DNA of 64,000 nt from contig CCFG01000017.1 of assembly GCA_000752215.1 (NCBI GenBank), positions 558,001-622,000 on the forward strand, read 5' to 3'. The DNA comes from a bacterium MS4. GTDB lineage: Bacteria; Bacillota; Clostridia; Oscillospirales; Acutalibacteraceae. The number at the start of each line of letters is the position of its first letter. The first letter of the stretch is position 1. The position numbers were made by a program, and so were the translations under genes. Positions 1 through 9,784 of the stretch are shown one piece after another. The notes beneath the pieces are model-generated. The model was not told where the DNA came from. It made no database searches and saw only the letters and a list, made by a program, of their open reading frames with translations.

Positions 1-415
1 CTTTCAGTTTGGCCGCGATTTCCGGGCCGGTTTCCGTGCGGAATTTATCGACGTTTCCGCCGCCGCCCATAAAGCCGTACATCTCATCGGCAAGGCTTCC
101 GATAAAGCCCTCCGCGACCAGCTCCCGCAGGCGGTCCAGCGGAAACATGGCGTTCACATCCTTGTTGATATCCGAGTTGTCGAATCCCCCGTGGGTGACC
201 ATCAGCTCGGAAGTGGGGATATCGGACGGAATCACGCGATAGGTGTAATCCCCGGAAGTGTCGTAGGGTGTCTGGGTTTTCTGGTGGATGCCGCCCGCCG
301 TGATAAACGCCACCCTGCATTCGTTCAGCGGCTTTTTCAGCTCCGACCAGACCGGGTTCGGCGTGATCGGCACAAAAATTTCAGACTGCATCCCTTCTAC
401 TACCGTCAGTTTCAT
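1..415 (-). CDS. prdB: D-proline reductase PrdB subunit, N-terminal part (cut by window edge)
   Basis: The frame opens at an ATG at 415 and stays open for 138 codons to the left edge. The protein begins MKLTVVEGMQSEIFVPITP and contains the segment VTHGGFDNSDINKDVN, typical of the PrdB subunit of D-proline reductase. That enzyme reductively opens D-proline to 5-aminovalerate in Stickland fermentation. In known PrdB proteins a selenocysteine (in-frame UGA) lies further on, which would be beyond this edge, so it cannot be checked here. The gene follows the small prd-associated gene and prdA on the same strand, matching the usual order of prd operons. Assignment rests on sequence recognition plus operon context. 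Confidence 0.88.
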   Translation of the reverse strand, partial: MKLTVVEGMQSEIFVPITPNPVWSELKKPLNECRVAFITAGGIHQKTQTPYDTSGDYTYRVIPSDIPTSELMVTHGGFDNSDINKDVNAMFPLDRLRELVAEGFIGSLADEMYGFMGGGGNVDKFRTETGPEIAAKLK

Positions 416-441
416 GGCTTGCCTCCGTTCAAAATTTCGTT

Positions 442-657
442 TCAGGCGCCGTGCGGCGCCTGCTTTGGTTCGGTCACCTGCAGATAGCTGAAATAAAATT
501 CCACCTTCAGGCCGGGCCGCAGAGGAAAATCCGTCAGGACCCAGCGCTTCGGGACCGTGATGACCCCCAGCCTTCCCTGAATATCGACCTTGACAGCCGT
601 ATCGTTGACCTCCACCACTTTTCCCTCCATCAGGATCGGGTTCAGTTCGTATTGCAT
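442..657 (-). CDS. Small proline-reductase-associated protein (CBO2463/CBO2479 type)
   Basis: A 71-residue protein starting MQYELNPILMEGKVVEVND, preceded by a strong AGGAGGG ribosome binding site. It is mostly beta-strand in character, with alternating hydrophobic residues and a VDIQGRLGVITVPKRW segment, and has no membrane segment or cysteines. It sits between prdA and prdB. Clostridial prd operons carry a small protein of this size in the same place, annotated as a CBO2463/CBO2479-domain protein. Its biochemical role is not known to me; position suggests a part in assembly or function of the reductase. Family naming is from context and length, so only moderately certain. Confidence 0.7.
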   Translation of the reverse strand: MQYELNPILMEGKVVEVNDTAVKVDIQGRLGVITVPKRWVLTDFPLRPGLKVEFYFSYLQVTEPKQAPHGA

Positions 658-690
658 CGGGCGGCCCTCCTATTTCTTCGCAGACTGTTT

Positions 691-2445
691 TTACAGGCCC
701 AGAAGAAGATTGTTGCCGTCGACGACCTGCTGCGACCATTTTTTGGGAGCCGGCTTGATTTCGACGCCCATCATCTTGTTTTTCAGCATCTGGACGGCGC
801 GCAGCGCGTCCTTCGGGCAGATTTCCGAGCAGCCGGCGACCTCGTTCTCAAAGCCCTTTTGATCCTTGTTAAGCTCGATCATCACATCCGCATACCGGTT
901 GCCGACCACCAGCTGGCCCTGATAGGCACAGAAGGAAACGCCGACGACGGGGATGCCTCGTTTGCCGATCTGCTCGATATGGGAAATAAAATCGATGTGG
1001 TTGTTTCCGAAGCCTTCGGTTGTAACGATGGCGCCTTCGGCCCCGAGCGCTTCCATCCACGCGCCCAGCCGTTCGGATACAAAGGTTTTTTCATCATTCA
1101 CCTGGGGGCTGCCCACAAAGACGACGCCGAGAAGATTCAGTTCCTCATCCGCCGCCAGCGCCCTGACCAGCGGCTCGCGGAAATAGTGGCGCGTCATTTC
1201 CTTGGTGGACGGACCGATGCACGTCAGCGCGTGAATGCCGCCGTCCAGCACCTCGTTGGGAGAAAGCATGACCGGGACGTTCCCGAGATCCACGTTTTTC
1301 TGCCCGCCCGTCACGCCGCACGGCTCGTTCGGGCAAAGGATATTATCGTGCATTGCGCCCTGGCCCATGATTTCCTTTACCAGAACCACGCGCGGCCTGC
1401 CGTGTTTTTTTACGTCGCGGCAGATTTCTTCGCGCAGCGGGGCCTGATTTGCCGTCTTTAACACGTCGCGCGCCGCCTGAATAATGACGTCCTCACATTT
1501 GTGCGCCGCCAGCGGCCCGCGGCGTTCCATCCCGGTATGGCGCTGAATGATCGTTTCCACGCGGATAATGATATCGTTCCCGTCCGCGCAGCCGGGGTTG
1601 CCAAACGCCATCTTTTCATCCAGATACCCTTCCGAAGAACCGAATTCGTGCACCTGAGTGCCGTCCTCGTCCACGCCGGTCAGCATGAAAACGGCGCCTT
1701 CCATCACATGGGTGACTCCTTCGCCGAGCGTACCGCTCACCTTGGCGGCGATCGGGCATACGTCCATGATCGTGTCGGTGTAAATATGGCGGTCGGCGGG
1801 CTTGATGACATCCATTTTGATCTCTTTTACAAGCGGGTCGGCCTGAAGCGCCTTTTCCAGCAGCCCCCGGTCCAGCGTCAGAACGCCGTCCTCAAACGAG
1901 GTCTTTTCCCCAATGACCACGTCGGCCGCCTGAAAATATTTTTTTGTCAGCGTCCGCAGCGTTTTGTCTTCTCCCTGCGCGGCGGACGGCACAGCGGCGG
2001 ATAAAGCAGCCGGTGCAGCGGCTGCCACAGCCTCCGAGGGGAAAAGGCCGGGCCACGGCAGATCAAGGGACAGCCCTTCCAGACTTTTGATTTCGATATG
2101 CATCATACCCGACGCTCCTTTCGCAAATGGTGTGCCTGCGGGCTCTCCGGCCTCCATGGGGGCGAGCCGTTCGGATTTTTCCTTTTCGGTTTTGCGCGTG
2201 CCCTCCACAATGGACGGCAGGATCGGGGTCAGGGCTTCGCAGTCCGCAAGCAGCGTGGCGCCCAAGGCCTCCTCTACGGTCAGCGCATCGCCGCTCAGCG
2301 TCAGCAGCCCTGCCTCTGCCATGTCGTCAAACAGGCTGGGGTCTTCCAGATCCGCAGCACTGATTACGGTCCCCCTGCGGCGTCTGCAGCAGAAAATGGC
2401 CGGTTCCTTCAAATTGGCTTTCAGCGTTTCAGTCGTCATAGACAT
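691..2445 (-). CDS. prdA: D-proline reductase proprotein PrdA
   Basis: 584 residues when started at the ATG at 2445, which has AGGAG at good distance; upstream in-frame codons overlap prdC and are unlikely to be used. PrdA is made as a proprotein and cleaved at an internal cysteine to give a pyruvoyl-containing large subunit that binds the D-proline amino group. The matching motif ALTCIGPSTKEMTRHYF is visible, with the cysteine near residue 409. Other recognisable stretches are NDIIIRVETIIQRHTGMERRGP and the C-terminal region around IGKRGIPVVGVSFCAYQGQL. An alanine/proline-rich linker lies around residues 130-160. The start overlaps the end of prdC by 17 bases, indicating translational coupling. 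Confidence 0.93.
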   Translation of the reverse strand: MSMTTETLKANLKEPAIFCCRRRRGTVISAADLEDPSLFDDMAEAGLLTLSGDALTVEEALGATLLADCEALTPILPSIVEGTRKTEKEKSERLAPMEAGEPAGTPFAKGASGMMHIEIKSLEGLSLDLPWPGLFPSEAVAAAAPAALSAAVPSAAQGEDKTLRTLTKKYFQAADVVIGEKTSFEDGVLTLDRGLLEKALQADPLVKEIKMDVIKPADRHIYTDTIMDVCPIAAKVSGTLGEGVTHVMEGAVFMLTGVDEDGTQVHEFGSSEGYLDEKMAFGNPGCADGNDIIIRVETIIQRHTGMERRGPLAAHKCEDVIIQAARDVLKTANQAPLREEICRDVKKHGRPRVVLVKEIMGQGAMHDNILCPNEPCGVTGGQKNVDLGNVPVMLSPNEVLDGGIHALTCIGPSTKEMTRHYFREPLVRALAADEELNLLGVVFVGSPQVNDEKTFVSERLGAWMEALGAEGAIVTTEGFGNNHIDFISHIEQIGKRGIPVVGVSFCAYQGQLVVGNRYADVMIELNKDQKGFENEVAGCSEICPKDALRAVQMLKNKMMGVEIKPAPKKWSQQVVDGNNLLLGL

Positions 2446-3769
2446 TGGCTTCGCTCCTGTTCTTTCCATTTTTTTCATCCGGATGCATTCTGCGTACCAG
2501 CGGATGATTGACCGCACGCAGCGCCTGGTCGGTGGTATGATATACTTTCAGGTTCAGCTTTGGAGCGCAGGCCATCACGGTATTGGAACAATCCGTACAG
2601 TTGCCGATCAGCAGTGCTTGCGCTCCCTGCTTTTTCAGCTCCATCACCTTTTGTATCTGACCGGGACAATGTCCCGGGTTCTCACATTTATACGCGCTTT
2701 TGACCTTGACCGCCTGCTTGCAGCAGGCCACACCGCAGACGCTGCTTTCCAGACCGCGCGCGATTTCACGCATCCTGTTTTCGTTTGCGCCGCAGGCGCA
2801 TACGAGAAGCCCGATTTTTTCCGGCCCTTTGGGAAAACATTCCGCCGCGATCAAGCCGCCGGTCGTCTTGCGGACCGCCTTCGCCGGAGTCGTGCGGCTT
2901 CCGGTAAACGGCCCGCCCATGATCAGCTCGCCGTATTCGTTTCCAAGGCCGCCGGCCATCTCAAACACGTCGGAAATCCTCCTGCCGACGGGAACGTCCC
3001 TCAAAACCTTCACTCCGGCATTTTCCCTGAGTTTTCCGGCCACGGTGATATCCTTGTCGATCATCGGTTTTTGCAGAACGACCGCCTCGCGGATACGCAG
3101 CGCCGTTTCTGCGTTGATTACCACGGCGTTCGCTTCAGAAGGAAGTGAATCGGGGGGAAGCAGGACTCCCATGGTTTCACTGACAACGGCCCTTTCTTCT
3201 CCCATCGGATACAGGTCCTCCAGCGTCGCGATACGGTATCTGCCGCCGCGGTCCGCGGCGCGCAGCGCGGCGACGGCTTTTGTATGCCTGCGCTTGATTG
3301 CTACGACCCCGTTAGGGGCCTTCATCAGGTCCATGACGATCTGCAGCGCATCCAGCAGGTTGCCCGCCTCTTCTTCGATCCGCGCAATATTGTGGCACAG
3401 GATCGGCTCACATTCCACCGCGTTTACGACGACCGTCGCGTTCACGCCGAGCCGGCTCCGCAGCTTTTCGGCGGTCGGGAACCCGGCTCCGCCCAGCCCG
3501 ACGAGCCCGGCTTCCTCCACCCTTTCCCACGGAGTTTTTCCCGTAAGCCTTCTGTAGGAGAAAAAGTCGGTGCCCGTATCCCGGACGACGATCTCATCCT
3601 CCGTCACCAGCACGACGGTCCCGGTCACGCTGCTGTGGAGGGCAGCGCCGAGGCCCTCCGGCTTTGCGGCGATCCGTTCGCCGCGCTCCACCCGGTCGCC
3701 CTGCCGGACGATCGGTTCCGACCGGGTACCGATATTCTGTTTCAGATAAAAACGATATTCCGCAGTCAC
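2429..3769 (-). CDS. prdC: Proline reductase-associated electron transfer protein PrdC
   Basis: About 446 residues, related to RnfC, the subunit of the Rnf complex that accepts NADH electrons. The glycine-rich segment EEAGLVGLGGAGFPTAEKL and the soluble-ligand-binding region match RnfC/PrdC. PrdC is thought to pass electrons from NADH to the PrdAB reductase. A cysteine-rich C-terminal half (CACGANENRM, CGVACCKQ, CENPGHCPG, NCTDCSNT) would carry redox centres. Some clostridial PrdC proteins contain selenocysteine, but here the frame has no internal UGA. The GTG at 3769 is preferred because AGGGA lies about 9 bases upstream; the ATG at 3778 has that sequence directly against it. First gene of the prd operon. 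Confidence 0.88.
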   Translation of the reverse strand: MTAEYRFYLKQNIGTRSEPIVRQGDRVERGERIAAKPEGLGAALHSSVTGTVVLVTEDEIVVRDTGTDFFSYRRLTGKTPWERVEEAGLVGLGGAGFPTAEKLRSRLGVNATVVVNAVECEPILCHNIARIEEEAGNLLDALQIVMDLMKAPNGVVAIKRRHTKAVAALRAADRGGRYRIATLEDLYPMGEERAVVSETMGVLLPPDSLPSEANAVVINAETALRIREAVVLQKPMIDKDITVAGKLRENAGVKVLRDVPVGRRISDVFEMAGGLGNEYGELIMGGPFTGSRTTPAKAVRKTTGGLIAAECFPKGPEKIGLLVCACGANENRMREIARGLESSVCGVACCKQAVKVKSAYKCENPGHCPGQIQKVMELKKQGAQALLIGNCTDCSNTVMACAPKLNLKVYHTTDQALRAVNHPLVRRMHPDEKNGKNRSEANVYDD

Positions 3770-3786
3770 CGCACTCATTCCCTGTT

Positions 3787-3833
3787 AAAAAAATCAAAAA
3801 GGGCGGCAGACGCTTTCGCGTTCTGTCGCCCTT
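3787..3833 (-). terminator. Leader attenuator in front of prdC
   Basis: Read on the minus strand, a GC-rich stem starts AAGGGCG and closes CGCCCTT around a GAAA tetraloop, followed at once by a T-rich run. This is an intrinsic terminator placed between the promoter at 3875-3903 and the prdC start at 3769, so transcription would have to pass it to reach the prd genes. A short inverted repeat (GATATA-arm hairpin, 3856-3870) lies just upstream. No known riboswitch class is evident. Confidence 0.7.
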
Positions 3834-3874
3834 GACACGTATGATAAAAGAACCTGATATAGATTATATCTTGT

Positions 3875-3903
3875 ATTATACATGCACTTTATCGATTAGT
3901 AAA
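3875..3903 (-). promoter_or_regulatory. prd operon promoter with overlapping inverted repeat
   Basis: On the minus strand there is a -10 box TATAAT (3875-3880) and a -35-like TTTACT (3898-3903) with a 17-base spacer. An inverted repeat ACTTTA...TAAAGT at 3886-3905 overlaps the -35 region and is a plausible operator, perhaps for the divergent LysR protein. The rest of the 3779-4098 intergenic space holds the leader attenuator and the LysR upstream region. Confidence 0.65.
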
Positions 3904-4098
3904 GTTCGCATTTTGAATGTTATCCATTAGTTATTTTCATGTATTACATTGACATAGGTGTCATTTCTCCTTATACTGGAAAAAAAGGGGGTGGATTCGG
4001 CAATCCGCCATAAAAACCAGTCTGCGCGGCAAAGTCATTCCGGACATTTTGGAGAGCCGCCGGGCAGAATTCCTGTTTTTATGAGATCGCCATGCAGG

Positions 4099-4974
4099 AT
4101 GGTTATCAGTAAATACAAGCTGTTTGAGGATGTCGCGGAGACGAGGAGTTTTACGAAAAGCGCGGAACGCCTGGGCTATTCTCAGTCCGGTGTCAGCCAT
4201 ATCCTGAAAGGGCTGGAGGCGGAGCTCGGTTTCCCCCTGTTTGTGCGTTCCAAACGGGGAGTGACCCCCACGCACAATGCGGAGCTTTTGCTCCCGCTGA
4301 TCCGCACTGTTCTTTCCGAAACCGAAAAGCTGGAGCAGACCATCCACGCGATTCAGGGTCTGGAAGCGGGGAAGCTCGCCATCGCGACGTATGCCAGCAT
4401 ATCCGTCCACTGGCTTCCTCCTCTTTTGCATCAGTTCAAAGAGCGGTATCCGCATATTGATATTATATTAAAGGAAGGCGGAGCCGATGACATTCTGCAG
4501 TGGATTCAGGAAAATATTGTCGATCTCGGGTTTTTGAGCTTGCCGCGCCCCTGCGGGCTGGACTGGATTCCGCTCGCCAGCGACCCGCTTATGGCGGTTT
4601 TGCCAAAGGATTATCCGCTCGCATCGCGCGACGCGTTTCCCATGGAGGAATTTGAGGGGAAATCGTTTATCATTTCTGCTGTGGGGACGGACTACGATAT
4701 ACACCATGCCCTGGAAACCTGCAAGGTTCATCCGGACATGAAATATTCCTCTATGGACGACCGCGCGATCATCTCTATGGTGATTCATCATCTCGGCATC
4801 AGTATCCTGTCCGAACTGATCCTGACGGATTATACGGAGCGGATTACGGCGCTGCCGCTGAAGCCCTTTTTCTGCCGTGAACTCGGCATAGCCATGCGTT
4901 CCTATGCGGAATTGCCGCCGGCCGCCCGGAAATTCGCCGATTTTGCAAAGCAAAAGCTGAGAACGGACGAATAG
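4099..4974 (+). CDS. LysR-family transcriptional regulator
   Basis: 291 residues. The N-terminal winged helix-turn-helix is clear (KYKLFEDVAETRSFTKSAERLGYSQSGVSHILKGLEAE shape, residues about 3-60), followed by a two-lobed LysR substrate-binding domain with the segment KLAIATYASISVHWLPPLL. Start chosen at the ATG at 4099 because LysR domains begin a few residues before this point; in-frame alternatives at 4081 and a GTG at 3958 have no better ribosome site. It is divergent from the prd operon, so it may control it. In Clostridioides difficile the prd genes are controlled by the sigma-54 activator PrdR, so a LysR here would be a different arrangement. Ligand unknown. Confidence 0.85.
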   Translation: MVISKYKLFEDVAETRSFTKSAERLGYSQSGVSHILKGLEAELGFPLFVRSKRGVTPTHNAELLLPLIRTVLSETEKLEQTIHAIQGLEAGKLAIATYASISVHWLPPLLHQFKERYPHIDIILKEGGADDILQWIQENIVDLGFLSLPRPCGLDWIPLASDPLMAVLPKDYPLASRDAFPMEEFEGKSFIISAVGTDYDIHHALETCKVHPDMKYSSMDDRAIISMVIHHLGISILSELILTDYTERITALPLKPFFCRELGIAMRSYAELPPAARKFADFAKQKLRTDE

Positions 4975-5003
4975 ACAATTTGGGATGGATTTTGACACAA
5001 AAA

Positions 5004-5031
5004 CGCCCCTGAAACGAGTTGTTTCAGGGGC
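5004..5031. terminator. Bidirectional intrinsic terminator
   Basis: Perfect stem GCCCCTGAAAC / GTTTCAGGGGC with a short loop, A-rich on the left and T-rich on the right. It lies between the convergent LysR gene and the HPr gene and can serve both. Confidence 0.8.
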
Positions 5032-5088
5032 TGAATTTATATATTGTTTTGCCGTTTCATAAACGCTCATTAGTAAGTGGAAATGTTC

Positions 5089-5349
5089 TCAAAGATTTTC
5101 CAGAAAAAACTTCTTTAATGCCGCAGCGGCCGTCCCTTCGTCCGGTCCGTCGATACTGATTGTGATTTGGTCACCGCATTTTACACCAAGAGCCATTACG
5201 GAAAACAATTTTTTCAAATTAGCGGTACGTCCATCCGCCGTCTTCATTTCTATTGAACTTTGATAAACAGAAGCAACCTTCACTACCAGTCCGGCAGGGC
5301 GGGCATGAATGCCGAGAGGTTCCTCAATGGAATATTGAAATGTTTGCAT
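5089..5349 (-). CDS. HPr phosphocarrier protein
   Basis: 86 residues, the usual HPr length. The phosphorylated histidine motif GIHARPAGLV is present (His15), and the regulatory serine region KKLFSVMALGVKCGD contains Ser at about position 46-47, the site used by HPr kinase in Firmicutes. HPr passes phosphate from enzyme I to the PTS IIA domains in the cytoplasm. It is the last gene of the cellobiose-type PTS operon, 40 bases after the YczE-like gene. It may be a dedicated HPr for this system or the general one; this cannot be told from the window. Confidence 0.92.
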   Translation of the reverse strand: MQTFQYSIEEPLGIHARPAGLVVKVASVYQSSIEMKTADGRTANLKKLFSVMALGVKCGDQITISIDGPDEGTAAAALKKFFLENL

Positions 5350-5389
5350 ATGTTTTCTCCCTTTGAAAAAGGTTTAATTTTTTTTAAAT

Positions 5390-7460
<2,071 letters not shown>

Positions 7461-7472
7461 TCAAGTGCAACA

Positions 7473-7514
7473 GCTTCGGAACCTGCCCCGAAACAACAGG
7501 GCAGGTTCCGAAGC
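7473..7514. repeat. Strong intercistronic hairpin between PTS IIA and GH1 genes
   Basis: A perfect 16-bp stem (GCTTCGGAACCTGCCC and its complement) with a 10-base loop. In the direction of transcription (minus strand) it is not followed by a T-run, so it looks less like a terminator than like an mRNA-stabilising or processing hairpin that could set different levels of the IIB-IIC-IIA part and the downstream genes. Confidence 0.6.
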
Positions 7515-7521
7515 AAAAAAA

Positions 7522-7878
7522 TTAATACTTTTTTTCTAAATCAGAAAACCGTTTGTCCAAGCTGCTGAAAATTTTAATCAACTGTTTCGTAAGATGAATT
7601 TCACTGTAGACTGCCATCAGCGTATCCTGCGCATGGGCAAATAGCAAATTATAATCCTGTTTTTCCCCGCGGATGGCACCCTGAATTGCGTCTGTCTGGA
7701 TGTGATGCGCTTTTACCATCTTTTTTTCTGCGTCTTCGAGCATTTCTGTCGCTTTCTTTAGGTCCTGCTCGGAGATCGCATCCAGAGCAAGTTTACAGCT
7801 TTCCCTGGCATCCCCAGAGAACATAATAATTTGCATCGCATTCGCGGAGACTATATCCATATCATTTTCATCATTCAT
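7522..7878 (-). CDS. PTS lactose/cellobiose-family IIA component
   Basis: 118 residues starting MNDENDMDIVSANAMQIIMFSGDARES, with AGAGGCGAT upstream of the ATG at 7878; an upstream extension would overlap the IIC gene. The all-helical IIA fold and the active-site histidine motif KAHHIQTDAIQG are visible. The protein takes phosphate from HPr and hands it to the IIB component. It lies directly downstream of IIC and is separated from the GH1 gene by a hairpin. Confidence 0.92.
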   Translation of the reverse strand: MNDENDMDIVSANAMQIIMFSGDARESCKLALDAISEQDLKKATEMLEDAEKKMVKAHHIQTDAIQGAIRGEKQDYNLLFAHAQDTLMAVYSEIHLTKQLIKIFSSLDKRFSDLEKKY

Positions 7879-7909
7879 TAAGATCGCCTCTTTTTCTATT
7901 TGATTATTC

Positions 7910-9202
7910 TTAAACCCCAGTGGCTTCCGCCCTTTCTTTTTCATCTACCTGCTTGTCATATGCCCTCACGAAAGGCATCCAGATAATCCCAGAAACAACA
8001 AAATTGATAATTACCAATAAAATTGCCTGGACAGAACGTGTCACCAGCCAAGTGGAGATGGGGTACGGGCAGTACCACAGATTAAACATTATGGCAGGGA
8101 CGGGAGCGAACATGATCACTTTTGTAAAGAGGTAGGTGATCGTTGGTAGAATAATCCCCTGCAGCCAGAACGGAACCATCAAAAGAGGATTCCATACGAT
8201 GCTCCCGAATACAACCGGTTCATTAATATTGAAAATAGCCGGCACAATGCAAGCTTTTCCCAACGCTTTCAACTGCTTTGATTTTGCTCTCATGAGAAGG
8301 AGAACGAGAGGAAGTGTACATCCGATTCCTCCTATCCAAAGATAAGTGCAGTAAACAAGCGGATATGTATAGAAATTCAAGGTTGCAGCCGTGGCAGTCC
8401 CAGCTTGTACCATTGCCACATTTGCCGCGGCAGCTCCATATATGATCGGCGTTTCAAGCGGTGCCAGTACCCAGCCGGAAATCCCCATTGAATAGATAAA
8501 GCAGTCAAGAAATAGAATCAGTATAAATCCCCACGGTTGTTGAGCGAAATTTTGCAATGGCATGAAAACAGCGACAATGATCTGATACAAGTTCAGATTC
8601 AGGAAAGATGCATCCGTTAATAACCAGCCTGCCAAAGTCACAACACCAATCGGCAGCATGGAATCGAACCACGCTTGGACAAAATCCGGAATCACAGAAT
8701 CTTCTTTGAAAAAAGAAAAATTGCTAAAAAGATTCACCACAAAACCAGCTAAAAGTCCGCATATGATTGCCACAAACATTCCGCCTGCACCAAAGCCACC
8801 AATCCCGGAAAGACTGGAAAATGCGGCTTTTCCCGTCGTCAACGCAGTATTTTGATCGGCCATAAACTGTGGATTGATAGAAAGCAGAAACAAAATCAAT
8901 CCTGATATGCCGCCATTGAGGCGGCTCTTTCTCTTTTTCTTTAATTCCATCAAATTAAAGGGAATTAAAAATGCAATAAATATAGAAACCAAACCAAAAG
9001 TCCAGTTGTATCCTGTAAAGAAATTCGGCCACCATTTGATATAATCACACGGAATCGCCAACAAGCAGAAAACTGACCCCAAAAAGATGAGCGGCAGAAC
9101 CTGCATCACTGAATTCTTAATAGCCGTTATCTCAGTATTGCTGCTGATTTTCATTACGCGTGGAGCAAAATTATTTTCCAGCCACTTTTCCAATTTATCC
9201 AT
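7910..9202 (-). CDS. PTS cellobiose-family IIC permease
   Basis: 430 residues with about ten hydrophobic segments. It starts MDKLEKWLENNFAPRVMKI, the typical N-terminus of lactose/cellobiose (Lac family) IIC proteins, and contains the conserved region FNINEPVVFGSIVWNPLLMVP, the sugar-binding loop with the NEPV motif. It carries the sugar across the membrane while IIB phosphorylates it. The C-terminal tail overlaps the region just before the IIA start. Likely substrate is a beta-glucoside disaccharide or aryl glucoside. Confidence 0.93.
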   Translation of the reverse strand: MDKLEKWLENNFAPRVMKISSNTEITAIKNSVMQVLPLIFLGSVFCLLAIPCDYIKWWPNFFTGYNWTFGLVSIFIAFLIPFNLMELKKKRKSRLNGGISGLILFLLSINPQFMADQNTALTTGKAAFSSLSGIGGFGAGGMFVAIICGLLAGFVVNLFSNFSFFKEDSVIPDFVQAWFDSMLPIGVVTLAGWLLTDASFLNLNLYQIIVAVFMPLQNFAQQPWGFILILFLDCFIYSMGISGWVLAPLETPIIYGAAAANVAMVQAGTATAATLNFYTYPLVYCTYLWIGGIGCTLPLVLLLMRAKSKQLKALGKACIVPAIFNINEPVVFGSIVWNPLLMVPFWLQGIILPTITYLFTKVIMFAPVPAIMFNLWYCPYPISTWLVTRSVQAILLVIINFVVSGIIWMPFVRAYDKQVDEKERAEATGV

Positions 9203-9238
9203 AATACTTACCTCCCCGTCTTCTGTTCGAAATCCTCA

Positions 9239-9550
9239 TTATTCGAAATAAGAGAGCAAATGATCCAATGCTTGGTCACCATTGAGCGTAGAATAATATT
9301 CCGGTTTCATTACAATGACCTTGGTTTCGGAATTCTTCACTTTCTCCGTTATTTCATCTGCCGCATATTTTAAATGTGGCCCGATCATCACCGCATCACA
9401 TCCATCGATATAATCCTCGAGTTCTGATTCGCTTCGTGCAGTCACTTTAACATTCAAGCCGCGCTTGACAGCCGCCTTCCGTATGTGAGCCGCCATAAAA
9501 CCGCTGCTTGCACCCAACGCACACATCAAAAGAACATTTAAGTCCTTCAT
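9239..9550 (-). CDS. PTS cellobiose-family IIB component
   Basis: 103 residues with the phosphorylated cysteine in the first loop (NVLLMCALGASSGFMA, Cys near residue 10), followed by a Rossmann-like alternation including AVMIGPHLKYAADEI. It transfers phosphate from IIA to the incoming sugar. It is the first gene of the PTS operon and faces the divergent PRD regulator. Confidence 0.93.
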   Translation of the reverse strand: MKDLNVLLMCALGASSGFMAAHIRKAAVKRGLNVKVTARSESELEDYIDGCDAVMIGPHLKYAADEITEKVKNSETKVIVMKPEYYSTLNGDQALDHLLSYFE

Positions 9551-9700
9551 ATTAGTTTCCCCCTTCCTTAATTATTTTAGAAACGCACTGCCGCCATTTG
9601 AAGCAACTGGCTTTCCTGCAACACTATTATTGCATTCTTCTAAGTTGTACTTCAAATCAATTTCTTTCCGCAGGAGTGGAAAACATTTGTGCGAATTGCT

Positions 9701-9720
9701 TTTTCCTAACCTTAGGAAAA
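9701..9720. promoter_or_regulatory. Palindromic operator between PTS operon and PRD regulator
   Basis: An inverted repeat TTTTCCTAA-CC-TTAGGAAAA with perfect 9-base arms lies in the 234-base divergent intergenic region. It is a likely binding site for the PRD-domain regulator encoded at 9785. A TATAAT-like box for the regulator lies to its right near 9755. Confidence 0.6.
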
Positions 9721-9784
9721 TATTCACCCGATTAATTGAATAGGCGATATGTTATAATAATATAAAAATTGGGGAGGGGAAGGG

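Noticed and set aside
451-1461. 336-codon plus-strand frame opposite prdA
   Set aside because: Shadow of prdA on the other strand; arginine/histidine-rich composition and no ribosome site.
1964-3148. 394-codon plus-strand frame opposite prdA and prdC
   Set aside because: Covers the two well-recognised prd genes in antisense and has no protein-like motifs.
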